Shown: piece after piece, positions 1 through 7,104 of the stretch
How the letters are laid out: the number at the start of each line of letters is the position of its first letter
Position numbering within the stretch: the stretch's first letter is position 1
Source of the DNA: Halieaceae bacterium
GTDB taxonomy: Bacteria; Pseudomonadota; Gammaproteobacteria; Pseudomonadales; Halieaceae
DNA: 13,151 nucleotides
Direction: 5' to 3'
Assembly (NCBI GenBank): GCA_011523115.1
Contig: WTHO01000104.1
Location: 1-13,151 of the forward strand
Translations under genes and position numbers: made by a program
Notes under the pieces: generated by a model
Database searches by the model: none
The model's input: the letters and a program-made list of their open reading frames with translations, nothing else
What the model was told of the DNA's origin: nothing

Positions 1-1195
1 CGCCACGAATGTAATCAATATCGGCGACGCCATCGCGCACGCGCATCAAGACCTGCGCATCGGTAATCGACTGGCCGGCCGCAACGAGTTCGTCGGCTAC
101 TACACTGAGTTCGAGATCCAGATTCTGCAGAGGCCCCACAGGTAGTGGCACAGGCGCACTGGTGGAGGAGTCCCCAGAGGTTGGTTGGGACGCAGGCTCA
201 TTGGCGCTCGCTGTAGAGTCGGTAGCAGGTAGCGCGGCGGGCTGGATCTGATCAACGTCAAGCCGCGCCGTTGATACGTCGAGTTTGATCTCCGGGCTCT
301 CCAGTGCTGACCAGATAAGCTGCCCTGTGATATCGCCGCCCGGGAGGGTGGCGTCGAGGGTGAAGTCCGCCTTGGCAGGTGAAGGGGTGAAGACGCCGTT
401 GAGGGTGCTGGTAACCGGTTGAGTGAGCGCTCCCAGTACCTCTGTGGCGAGACCGTCAACCGCTATGGTGCTGAAATCGCTGGCAATCCGGATGGCGCCC
501 TCTAATTCGATGTCGAGTGCCGGCGTCGTACCGTCCCCCAGTACGGTAAGCGCTCCCTCGAGTTGCATCGGTTCATTCCGCGTATTAACGGCAGTCAGAT
601 TCAGGGACGCGACTTTAATCGTGTTACTGAGTGTGCCTTCCCGGGTTCGCTGCCTGACAGTGATGTCCTCTATCTGCACGGCCTCAGCAAGTATTGCAAT
701 GGCAGCGGTGCCGCCGCCGGCTTGCATCTGGCGCTGTCTCTCGGCTTCCTTATTTTTTCGGATCATCTCGCCGCGCTGCTCCCATTGCCGGTCGCTCATG
801 ACGGGTGCAGGTTCTGGGGGAGGAGGTAGTGCCTGAGGCTCTGTGATATCCGCGGCCACGCCAGCGATCACAATTGTCCCGACATCTACCTTTCCGCCCA
901 ATAAGGGCAACAGAGAAAGCCCAACATCCAGTTCGGTGATCGACGCTCGAATGGTTTGGTCGTAATCCGTCTGTGCGGGTAAATTGAGAAACGTGTCCTC
1001 CAGCCTGAGCCCAAAACGGGGGAAAAAGCTGAGCTCGGCGCCTCCTTCCACCACGAGATCGCCCCCGGTGTTGGCTTTCACTTGCTCCTGCGCCATATCG
1101 AGCAGGGCCTGCTCATCGATGAACATGGGCAACATGAACATCGCAATCACGATCAAGGCGATAAGACCGCCCACAATCCACAAAACTACCAGCAT
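1..1195 (-). CDS. AsmA-family inner-membrane-anchored protein, C-terminus outside the window
   Basis: I translated 398 residues from the ATG at 1195; the reading frame is open to the left edge, so the C-terminal part is missing. Residues 2-24 form one hydrophobic segment ending in LPMFIDEQAL, followed by an AsmA-like opening: VKANTGGDLVVEGGAELSF at about 39-57, FPRFGLRLED at 58-67, then GLSLLPLLGGKVDVGTIVI at about 92-110. AsmA-family proteins are anchored in the inner membrane with a long beta-rich periplasmic part and are linked to outer-membrane lipid or protein homeostasis. A Pro/Glu-rich and then charged, Gln/Arg-rich linker (about 119-158) and a Ser/Thr/Pro-rich linker (about 319-350) interrupt the beta-rich sequence. 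The ribosome binding site GGGGGAGG lies 6 nt before the ATG. In many gammaproteobacteria asmA is followed by mutY, which would lie beyond the left edge; that is inference. AsmA family is firm, but the exact member (AsmA, YicH-like or another) is not. Confidence 0.85.
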   Translation of the reverse strand, partial: MLVVLWIVGGLIALIVIAMFMLPMFIDEQALLDMAQEQVKANTGGDLVVEGGAELSFFPRFGLRLEDTFLNLPAQTDYDQTIRASITELDVGLSLLPLLGGKVDVGTIVIAGVAADITEPQALPPPPEPAPVMSDRQWEQRGEMIRKNKEAERQRQMQAGGGTAAIAILAEAVQIEDITVRQRTREGTLSNTIKVASLNLTAVNTRNEPMQLEGALTVLGDGTTPALDIELEGAIRIASDFSTIAVDGLATEVLGALTQPVTSTLNGVFTPSPAKADFTLDATLPGGDITGQLIWSALESPEIKLDVSTARLDVDQIQPAALPATDSTASANEPASQPTSGDSSTSAPVPLPVGPLQNLDLELSVVADELVAAGQSITDAQVLMRVRDGVADIDYIRG

Positions 1196-1232
1196 CGTTT
1201 ACCTCCCCCGGATATGACGCCCGAACGACTCT

Positions 1233-1262
1233 ATTAAAGGCGAATTGTGCAGGAGGTGTCTA
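1233..1262 (-). promoter_or_regulatory. Probable sigma-70 promoter for the AsmA-family gene
   Basis: On the minus strand TAGACA (1262-1257, five of six matches to TTGACA) is followed after 18 bp by TTTAAT (1238-1233, five of six matches to TATAAT). The -35 box overlaps the stop codon of the photolyase-family gene. This would give the AsmA-family gene its own promoter with a leader of roughly 30 nt, although read-through from the repair operon also remains possible. Confidence 0.45.
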
Positions 1263-2708
1263 TTGCCTGCTTCGCCGCTCTACGTGCTGGTTCAGAATCC
1301 GCTCTTTTTCGGCCCGCACACCTTCATTGGACTTCAGTTTCCAGAGCGTGTCTTTGGCAAACTGATACGACGTCTTGAGGTCCACGATGGGTTCCGGGTA
1401 ATCAATCGGATGGAGCTGTCGCTCTATGGGTGACAGTAGCCAAGGCTGATGCACCAGCGGCGTGGGCAGCCCCGCCAGCTCCGGCACCCACTGAAGAATA
1501 AAAGTCCCATCTGGATCATGATCCAGCGATTGTTTTACAGGGTTGTAGATACGGATGGTGTTGATGCCCGTGACCCCGGCTTGCATCTGCATTTGCGGGT
1601 AGTGGATCCCGGGCTCAAAGTCGAGAAACAATGAGCCAAGCCACTCGGCACCGAGCCGCCAGTCCTGCCAAAGATGGTGGGTCAGGAACGACACCACCAT
1701 GGCCCGTGCGCGAAAGTTGAGATAACCGGTTTTTAGCAAACAGCGCATACAGGCGTCGATTAACGGGTAACCCGTGCGTCCTTCCCGCCAGGCGGCCAGT
1801 CGATCTGGGTCGTGGCGGCGGGGATGTGACAGGTAGCCCCGGTTGAGGTCTTCAAACTCCATTCGACACTCCATTTCAAATTTTTGGATGAAGTGGCAAT
1901 GCCAGTGCAAACGGGACTCGAAGGCTGACAGAGCGCGAGCCCAGCCGCCTTGCTGCTGTCTGCGTTTCAGGGCTTGGTAGGTTTGCCGCAGACTGAGATT
2001 TCCCCACGCCAGATAGGGCGAGAGTCGCGAGCAGTGCTCCCGACTCGTGGCGGGTTTGGAGATGTGTCGCTGGTAGCCATGACCTCTTACCGACAGAAAA
2101 CTCTCCAAAACCTCATGAGCGGCGGGTGCGCCTCCGCGCTGAAAATCCGGATTTTGTGCCTGCCAAGCCGAGATGCGCCGCGACCGCATGCCGTCCAACT
2201 CCGGTGGCAACTGGCGGCATAGGCTGGTCAGTAACGGGAGTTCTACGCTGAGTTCTGCATCACTCATTACACGCTGCCAGTCTCGATTCCAGCCGCGGCG
2301 ATCCCGGCGTCCGCGTTGCACGGCGTTTGTCGGGAACTCCTGCCAATCGATACCCTCGGCTGTGCAAAACGAGGCGACCTGACGGTCCCGTTCAAACGTC
2401 ACGCCAAGGCCCGTCTCTTCATAACTGAAGAGATGATCAATTGGCATCAACTGATGGAGTGTGTTGAAGATCGCGAGGGGTTCACCCTCCAAAATCTGAA
2501 TCTCAACACCCCTGCCCGCCAGCTCGGTGTTCATAGCCTGTAAAGATTGCGCAATGAAGTGCCAGTGCCGCCCCCGGTAATGAGGGTTTTTGATCAGTGA
2601 TGGTTCGACGATGTAGACCATTAGCAGCGGTTCATGACGTGCGATGGCTGCGGCGAGGGGCGCATGGTCGGTGAGCCTCAAGTCTCGTTTGAACCACACA
2701 ACGTTCAC
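1260..2708 (-). CDS. Photolyase/cryptochrome-family flavoprotein with altered tryptophan triad
   Basis: 482 residues, the usual length for the family. The N-terminus ([16 protein letters not shown], 3-18) is the photolyase alpha/beta antenna-binding domain; the FAD domain covers about 200-465, with [10 protein letters not shown] (230-239), [18 protein letters not shown] (305-322), [16 protein letters not shown] (341-356) and RIYNPVKQS (386-394). CPD photolyases use FADH- and light to split pyrimidine dimers; cryptochromes use the same fold for sensing. Aligned by eye to E. coli PhrB, W306 and W359 correspond to W307 and W350, but W382 and W384 (WQW) fall on M373 and M375 (MQM), N378 on H369, and E274 on R266. 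It is thus not a textbook class I CPD enzyme and may be a distinct photolyase clade or a photoreceptor. The start is GTG at 2708, sharing GTGA with the cho stop, so it is translationally coupled and probably cotranscribed with cho. Confidence 0.92.
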   Translation of the reverse strand: MNVVWFKRDLRLTDHAPLAAAIARHEPLLMVYIVEPSLIKNPHYRGRHWHFIAQSLQAMNTELAGRGVEIQILEGEPLAIFNTLHQLMPIDHLFSYEETGLGVTFERDRQVASFCTAEGIDWQEFPTNAVQRGRRDRRGWNRDWQRVMSDAELSVELPLLTSLCRQLPPELDGMRSRRISAWQAQNPDFQRGGAPAAHEVLESFLSVRGHGYQRHISKPATSREHCSRLSPYLAWGNLSLRQTYQALKRRQQQGGWARALSAFESRLHWHCHFIQKFEMECRMEFEDLNRGYLSHPRRHDPDRLAAWREGRTGYPLIDACMRCLLKTGYLNFRARAMVVSFLTHHLWQDWRLGAEWLGSLFLDFEPGIHYPQMQMQAGVTGINTIRIYNPVKQSLDHDPDGTFILQWVPELAGLPTPLVHQPWLLSPIERQLHPIDYPEPIVDLKTSYQFAKDTLWKLKSNEGVRAEKERILNQHVERRSRQ

Positions 2709-3625
2709 GACGCAGCCTGCCGTCCAGCCAGCAGAGGATTGACCAGTGGCTGCTGAGTCAAGGCGTCCTGTAGCGCCACCCGGCCACGATAAATGGCGCT
2801 GAAAATGAGGCGATAGGCGTCACGATCAAAGCCGATTGCCGCCTTACTGTTCAGTGAGTTTTTCACGTCCGCCAGCGAGTCAAAGCAGCCATGCCATGCC
2901 CACTGGTCAACGAGGTGGAATTGCTTCGCTGGCTGGTGCTCGATGGGATGGATAGTGAGTTCCTGAAGCAGTAGCGGCCCGGTGAAGGGCCAGGCCGCGA
3001 TCCTCTGTCGATCCAGCTGGTCGAGCAATCGAGCGTTGTGTGAATCGGCGCTTTCTTGCCCTGTACAGGCACCGTCACAGCGCCCTAACTGGTGCTGAAA
3101 ACAGGCCCCGTTACCTTTATCGAGACCCATGACACGCAAGCACAGCGCGTGATCTCTGGCGAGGTTCTGGAGCGAGGTGGTGATTCGGTGCTTGTTTGGG
3201 AACAGTCCATAGGTGTCGGTATCGCGCACGCCAGTCGGTGCGAAATCAATGGCAGCCGGTTGCAAAAAGCCCGCTTTCGAGGGCTTAAGCTGAATTGTCC
3301 AGAGGCGCCGCAACTGGCGTTGGCGACGATTGAACAGTGGCACCTCTGATTTGATAGCGGCGTTTTCAATCAACAAGGCGCCGATCTCACCCGCGGTGAG
3401 TTGGCAGTCGATGTGGGCGACCTGAGACATGAGCCGCTGATGCCTGCCCGGTTTGCGGCCCTCGTTGATGTGCTGTGCGACCCGACTGTGGATGTCGACG
3501 CTTTTGCCGATGTAGAGCAGCGCGCCCTCGGCATCGAAGAAGCGATAAACGCCGCTGCATCGCGGCAATGAATCAATTGACTCGCCAGCGCGGGAGAACG
3601 TGATGCGCTGTGTTGTTTTGGGCAT
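2705..3625 (-). CDS. cho: Cho, UvrC-like GIY-YIG excinuclease
   Basis: 306 residues from the ATG at 3625, close to E. coli Cho (about 295). Cho is a homologue of the UvrC N-terminal half and makes the 3' incision in UvrABC-type nucleotide excision repair. Visible are the GIY-YIG nuclease signature (SGVYRF at 24-29, [14 protein letters not shown] at 36-49), the catalytic Tyr38 region, Arg48, the metal-binding Glu87 in [10 protein letters not shown], and Asn99 in PLFN. Cysteines C162, C175, C183 and C187 have spacing very similar to the UvrC cysteines reported to hold an iron-sulfur cluster. The second nuclease half and the helix-hairpin-helix of UvrC are absent, as expected for Cho. An upstream in-frame TTG at 3685 would add 20 basic residues; I prefer ATG at 3625, with AGAGG 10 nt upstream. 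It is the first gene of a pair with the photolyase-family gene. I found no clear LexA box upstream, although E. coli cho is SOS-regulated. Confidence 0.93.
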   Translation of the reverse strand: MPKTTQRITFSRAGESIDSLPRCSGVYRFFDAEGALLYIGKSVDIHSRVAQHINEGRKPGRHQRLMSQVAHIDCQLTAGEIGALLIENAAIKSEVPLFNRRQRQLRRLWTIQLKPSKAGFLQPAAIDFAPTGVRDTDTYGLFPNKHRITTSLQNLARDHALCLRVMGLDKGNGACFQHQLGRCDGACTGQESADSHNARLLDQLDRQRIAAWPFTGPLLLQELTIHPIEHQPAKQFHLVDQWAWHGCFDSLADVKNSLNSKAAIGFDRDAYRLIFSAIYRGRVALQDALTQQPLVNPLLAGRQAAS

Positions 3626-3827
3626 CTTTTCTGAGCCTCTGATTAGCCGACGGCGAGGACAGTTGTTCGGTTTTTGTCGCCTCAAAACTCGTGACGCCCG
3701 AGGCTGAAGCGAACCGCTGGAGCTTGAGAATCGTAGCTGTTGTAGGCCTTGTAAAAAAGTAGAGGCCGGGCTCCGTTACCTCAGTGAAAGCGGAACCCTG
3801 CCGTGTCAGAGCACTGTGTGAATTGTT

Positions 3828-4142
3828 ATGAAGGTAGCCATCAATAAGTTAGCGAGTCTGGATATCTCCAGTGTTGTGATCGAGTCAGTTGATTTGAGTC
3901 TGTATATCGCTCATGTCCGCGTTGGTGATACCGAGCACGTCATTGCCGATCGGCAAGGCAAGGTCCTGAAAACGCGAAACCTACTGGAGATGCAGCGGTT
4001 GCTTCGGAAGGCGGTCAGCTGCGAATTTTTTCTGCGACAGCGCAGTGCTTACGATGAAATGGTGGGGCATGCCCACCGGGCCGCTGACAACAGTATGGAA
4101 CTGCCTTTAGGTCGGGAACCGTTGCCGGATTGGTTGAACTAA
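3828..4142 (+). CDS. DUF6482 family protein
   Basis: 104 residues, small and soluble, without signal peptide or membrane segment. The sequence resembles the DUF6482 proteins of Pseudomonas and marine gammaproteobacteria: a central SVDLSLYIAHVRV stretch (about 20-32), a turn ADRQGKVLKTRNLLEMQRLL (40-59), then RQRSAYDEMVG (70-80), a motif I recall as typical of the family, and a C-terminal tail ending in LPDWLN. No function is established that I know of; the fold is probably a small beta-sheet domain. The gene stands alone, divergent from cho across about 200 bp and convergent with ribA. No good Shine-Dalgarno precedes the ATG, so expression may be weak or the start leaderless-like; no better in-frame start is visible. 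The family assignment is from memory. Confidence 0.8.
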   Translation: MKVAINKLASLDISSVVIESVDLSLYIAHVRVGDTEHVIADRQGKVLKTRNLLEMQRLLRKAVSCEFFLRQRSAYDEMVGHAHRAADNSMELPLGREPLPDWLN

Positions 4143-4159
4143 TCGTTGTCCTTAGGGAG

Positions 4160-4203
4160 CGTTGCGCACTGAGTGCGTTTGTGCCGGACGACGCTGAGCA
4201 ACG
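4160..4203. terminator. Nested inverted repeats between convergent DUF6482 and ribA genes
   Basis: CGTTGC (4160-4165) is complementary to GCAACG (4198-4203), and nested beside the left arm is a tight hairpin CGCAC-TGA-GTGCG (4165-4177) followed by TTT. The site lies in the 61 bp between two converging genes, where a bidirectional terminator would be expected. The T tract is only three bases, so termination strength is doubtful. Confidence 0.3.
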
Positions 4204-5019
4204 TTACGTCGAGAGGTCATCCTCTCCGAGTTTATGGCCCCAGTCTCGTTTTGCTTTCAGATATTGCAGGTTGTGATCGTCGACGCCGCATACATGCTTG
4301 ACCTGCTCGATATTGGGGACTCCCAGAGCAGTCAGGTCTTCTTGTTTTTTGGGGTTATTGGTCAGCAGGCGTAAGTTGCGGCCGCCTCCAAAATATTTGA
4401 GCAAGACGGCGGCGTCGGAGAAATCCCGGGAGTCATCGGGAAGCCCCAGGGACCGGTTCGCCTGATACGTGTTCTCGCCCGCGTCCTGAAGCAAATAGGT
4501 CGCTGCTTTGGCCCATAAGCCGATACCTCGGCCTTCATGGCCCGCCATGTAAATCAGATAACCGCCCGCCGGGTCGTCTGCAATGCGGTCCAGAGCAGAT
4601 TCCAACTGGGGGCCGCACTCGCAACGCCTGGAGCCCAGCACATCGCCCGTCAGGCAACTCGAATGAACCCTAACGAGCGGGTTGTCGCTCTTCTCCGGCT
4701 CGCCAATCACCAACACACTGTTTACCGCCATGCTCGAGGCGAGGTGCGAAAAAAGATGTTGTCCTCCCTGTTCTCGCAGGGTGCTCGCGAGATGCTCGAC
4801 TTCGCTGAGTTCAGTGCTTCTTACGCTGGCGTACCACTGAACAGTGGGGTGGAGATGTCCGCGCGCGAGGGGCAGTGGAATGGGACCCATGAGGTTGAGG
4901 TGCAGGCCCGGCCCGGGTGCGTCAGTCATCTGCACTTCGCTGCCGTCGGCATCGATGCGAAACAGCTTGCCGTCGCGGATCAGCCGCTCGCGAATGTCAG
5001 GGTTGATGTACGTGAACAT
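4204..5019 (-). CDS. ribA: GTP cyclohydrolase II with N-terminal extension
   Basis: 271 residues against about 200 for stand-alone RibA; the extra residues are at the N-terminus (about 1-70). GTP cyclohydrolase II opens GTP to 2,5-diamino-6-ribosylamino-pyrimidinone phosphate, formate and pyrophosphate, the first step of riboflavin synthesis. The catalytic core starts at about 100: RVHSSCLTGDVLGSRRCECG (117-136) carries the three zinc cysteines C122, C133 and C135; HEGRGIGL (161-168) binds the triphosphate; Y175, D196 and R198 match E. coli Y105, D126 and R128; LLTNNPKK (218-225) and YLKAKRDWGHKL (253-264) complete the family pattern. All key residues are present, so it should be active. The ATG at 5019 is preceded by GGGG about 7 nt upstream. 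It sits alone, not in a rib operon, so it could be a second copy or serve another pterin-like pathway. Residues 1-70 match nothing I recognise. Confidence 0.9.
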   Translation of the reverse strand: MFTYINPDIRERLIRDGKLFRIDADGSEVQMTDAPGPGLHLNLMGPIPLPLARGHLHPTVQWYASVRSTELSEVEHLASTLREQGGQHLFSHLASSMAVNSVLVIGEPEKSDNPLVRVHSSCLTGDVLGSRRCECGPQLESALDRIADDPAGGYLIYMAGHEGRGIGLWAKAATYLLQDAGENTYQANRSLGLPDDSRDFSDAAVLLKYFGGGRNLRLLTNNPKKQEDLTALGVPNIEQVKHVCGVDDHNLQYLKAKRDWGHKLGEDDLST

Positions 5020-5065
5020 GTTTGGCCCCGGATAGGCCTCTCAGCGCTGGTGTAAGGGAGCGCGG

Positions 5066-5071
5066 AGTATA
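5066..5071 (-). promoter_or_regulatory. Possible -10 box for ribA beside the aguA stop
   Basis: TATACT on the minus strand (5071-5066, five of six to TATAAT) lies about 47 bp before the ribA ATG. No convincing -35 box is seen at 16-18 bp spacing. Immediately upstream, GGGAT-TT-ATCCC (5074-5085) is a short perfect inverted repeat spanning the aguA stop codon; it lacks a T tract. Confidence 0.3.
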
Positions 5072-5078
5072 GAGGGAT

Positions 5079-6083
5079 TTATCCCGTTTCGCTCGGCTGT
5101 TGCTGCGTAATGCAGTGAATGCCGCCGCCCATCGCGAAGAGCGCCCTGGCGTCGAGCATCTTGATCTCCCGACCCGGATAGGCGTCCTCGAGCCGTTCTC
5201 GCGCCGCGTCATCGCGCGGATCGTTGAAGGCCGGGCAGATCACCGCACCGTTGCAAACGTAGTGATTAATATAGCTGTAATCGACCCAGTCACGGTTATC
5301 TTTCAAGGTGTGCGGGGCTTCCAGTGGCAGCACCTCCAAACCGGCCTCCCGGAACTGCGGTAACAGGGACTGCCATAACGAAAAGTCGGGATGGTCCTCG
5401 TGGGTTTGCTGGTGAACGAGCAGCCGCCCATCGGGTGCAAAGCACGCCACGATATCGACGTGGCCTTTGGTGCCGTTGAGAAAATTATCTCGCCATAGAC
5501 CCCTGGGTAGCCAAATTGCGCGCTCGGTGCCCAGCGCAGCGTGGACGTGCTCGGCAATGCTGTCCCGGTCGTGCCCGGGGTTGCGGGCCGGATCGAGTTG
5601 TACCGTGTCAGTGAGCAGCACCGTCCCGCTGCCATCCACGTGGAGCCCACCGCCCTCGTTAACGAATCCTGCCCGCTCGCTGGGGATGTTCAACCAGTTC
5701 GCGATGTAGTCGGCGATGGCATCGTCATGGCCCCATTCCAGCTCGGTGTTTTGCCCCCAACCGTTGAACTGCCAATCGACCGCGATGAGCCCGCCGTCCT
5801 CTACCACGAAAGTGGGTCCGATATCTCTCAGCCAGGCGTCGTTGAGGTTGACAGTGATCTTGTCGACCGCCTCAGCGAGGCATTTATCAGCGGCCTTCAG
5901 ATCCTCTGGGTGGCACAGCATCCGCACTGGCTCATACTCGCTGATGGTGTTGGCCACTAATGCCCAAGCGCGGCGTGCGTCTTCTCTGCTGAGCCCTGAC
6001 TCTGCGTAGCTGACCCGGGGAAATCCCATCCAGGTTGCAGTGTGCGGATCCCATTCAGGCGGCATCCTGCGCGGTGCAATCAT
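5079..6083 (-). CDS. aguA: Agmatine deiminase
   Basis: 334 residues from the ATG at 6083. Agmatine deiminase (porphyromonas-type peptidylarginine deiminase fold) hydrolyses agmatine to N-carbamoylputrescine and ammonia in the cytoplasm. Seen in order: MPPEWDPHTATWMGFP (7-22), the usual N-terminal signature; NDAWLRDIGPTFV (81-93); FNGWG (106-110); VNEGGGLHVDGSGTVLLTD (141-159); GTKGHVDIVACF (204-215) with His208; YSYINHYVCNGAVICPAF (269-286); and FAMGGGIHCITQQQP (316-330) with nucleophile Cys324. Length and all core residues are canonical. An in-frame extension to 6212 exists, but the ATG at 6083 gives the normal family N-terminus and overlaps the aguB stop as ATGA, indicating translational coupling. 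Together with aguB it converts agmatine to putrescine; no arginine decarboxylase lies in the window, so agmatine must come from elsewhere or from outside. Confidence 0.95.
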   Translation of the reverse strand: MIAPRRMPPEWDPHTATWMGFPRVSYAESGLSREDARRAWALVANTISEYEPVRMLCHPEDLKAADKCLAEAVDKITVNLNDAWLRDIGPTFVVEDGGLIAVDWQFNGWGQNTELEWGHDDAIADYIANWLNIPSERAGFVNEGGGLHVDGSGTVLLTDTVQLDPARNPGHDRDSIAEHVHAALGTERAIWLPRGLWRDNFLNGTKGHVDIVACFAPDGRLLVHQQTHEDHPDFSLWQSLLPQFREAGLEVLPLEAPHTLKDNRDWVDYSYINHYVCNGAVICPAFNDPRDDAARERLEDAYPGREIKMLDARALFAMGGGIHCITQQQPSETG

Positions 6084-7075
6084 GGTTTTATGCCCGGTAT
6101 ACCCCCTTGCTCCGCCGCCCCATCGGGCTGTCTCGGGTTCACCTTTGCTGCGGTCAGGGCGCCGTAGGTGTCGGGTCTGCGGGTGGCGAAAAAGGGGAAG
6201 AGCGTGAGCCAATCTTCGCGTTGGCCGAGATCGATTTCGGCCACCAGCGCTGCGGCTTCGTCCCGAGGCGCTTCCACCAGGACACGACCAAAGGGGTCAA
6301 TGAGGCAACTCGAGCCGTAAAATTCAATCAGCCCCTCTGAACCGAAACGATTGGGCAGGGCGACGAATAGGCCATTGGCAGCGGCGTGGCCCGCGACGAC
6401 GCGTCTGAGCAACGGTGCGGTGTCAAATTCCGGGTAGTCGGGTTCAGAGCCGATAGCCGTCGGATAGCAGATCAAGTCGGCGCCCGCGAGGGCATAACAG
6501 CGTGCGACCTCAGGGAACCATTCATCCCAGCAGGTGGGGTTTCCCACCTTGAGATCCAATCCGTCCAGAGCCAGTGTGTGAACGGGGTAGGGGTTATCGG
6601 CCGGTCCCTCGGTGAAATAGTGGTCCTCAAAATATCCCTCAGTCACGGGAATATGCAATTTGCGTGTTCGCCCTACACACTCACCGTTGGGAGACACAAT
6701 GATGGAGGTATTGAGGCCACGTTGATCTGTAGCCCCTGATCGCTCGAACAACGAAATCTGCAGGTGAACATCACAGCTTTGAGCCAGTGTTTTGGCCAGT
6801 GCCAGACTCGGGCCATTTTCCAAGTCTTCGGCTGAGGCGTCTGCGGGGCCCTCAGGTCTCGTATCCGCGGGATAACGGCTCAACGTCAGCTCGGGCAAGA
6901 ATACGACGTTAGCGCCTGCTTCGGCACAGGCGCTGACGCCCTCCGTCAGCTGCTCAGTGTGCGCGTCCGCGGATTCGAACCATTTGGTCTGCACCAGTCC
7001 AACGCTGGTGGTGCGGGTCTCGCGGTCTGCAATACGACAAGGGCTTGGTAGTGACCTGCTCCGAATGACCTTCAT
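6080..7075 (-). CDS. aguB: N-carbamoylputrescine amidase (nitrilase superfamily)
   Basis: 331 residues, slightly longer than typical AguB (about 290). It hydrolyses N-carbamoylputrescine to putrescine, carbon dioxide and ammonia. The nitrilase-superfamily Glu-Lys-Cys triad is visible: Glu62 in FLPELTLSRYP, Lys139 in RTRKLHIP, and Cys182 in GNPTCWDEWFPEVAR. HIPVTEGYFEDHYFTEG (141-157), YPTAIGSEP (204-212), FYGSSCLIDPFGRV (252-265) and RRPDTYGAL (299-307) agree with AguB rather than with other amidases. The ATG at 7075 has GAGG about 9 nt upstream and adds about 22 residues before the conserved TTSVGLVQTKW start; no better start exists in between. The C-terminal 20 residues are Gly/Pro-rich and probably disordered. 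It overlaps aguA by four bases and follows the DUF4136 gene by 29 bp, so the three probably form one operon. Confidence 0.93.
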   Translation of the reverse strand: MKVIRSRSLPSPCRIADRETRTTSVGLVQTKWFESADAHTEQLTEGVSACAEAGANVVFLPELTLSRYPADTRPEGPADASAEDLENGPSLALAKTLAQSCDVHLQISLFERSGATDQRGLNTSIIVSPNGECVGRTRKLHIPVTEGYFEDHYFTEGPADNPYPVHTLALDGLDLKVGNPTCWDEWFPEVARCYALAGADLICYPTAIGSEPDYPEFDTAPLLRRVVAGHAAANGLFVALPNRFGSEGLIEFYGSSCLIDPFGRVLVEAPRDEAAALVAEIDLGQREDWLTLFPFFATRRPDTYGALTAAKVNPRQPDGAAEQGGIPGIKP

Positions 7076-7104
7076 GGCCGCCGCCTCATTGGGGTGTCAC
7101 CAGA

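Noticed and set aside
1249..1270. GCAGG...CCTGC inverted repeat after the photolyase gene as terminator
   Set aside because: Five-base arms with a 13-base gap and no T tract; it overlaps the likely -35 box of the next gene.
3700..3760. tRNA-like T-arm (AGCGGTTCGCTT) on the minus strand
   Set aside because: No acceptor stem, anticodon arm or D-arm could be built around it.
3626..3827. LexA (SOS) box expected upstream of cho
   Set aside because: No CTGT-N8-ACAG type site could be found on either strand, so SOS control is not claimed.
4537..5055. 172-codon open frame on the plus strand opposite ribA
   Set aside because: It is wholly antisense to a gene with complete catalytic motifs, has no family-like sequence, and is explained by high GC content.
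5020..5078. FMN riboswitch ahead of ribA
   Set aside because: Only 59 bp separate ribA from the aguA stop, far too short for the FMN aptamer, and none of its conserved loops are visible.
5541..5960. 139-codon plus-strand open frame inside aguA
   Set aside because: Shadow of a conserved gene in the opposite strand; no ribosome binding site or family similarity.
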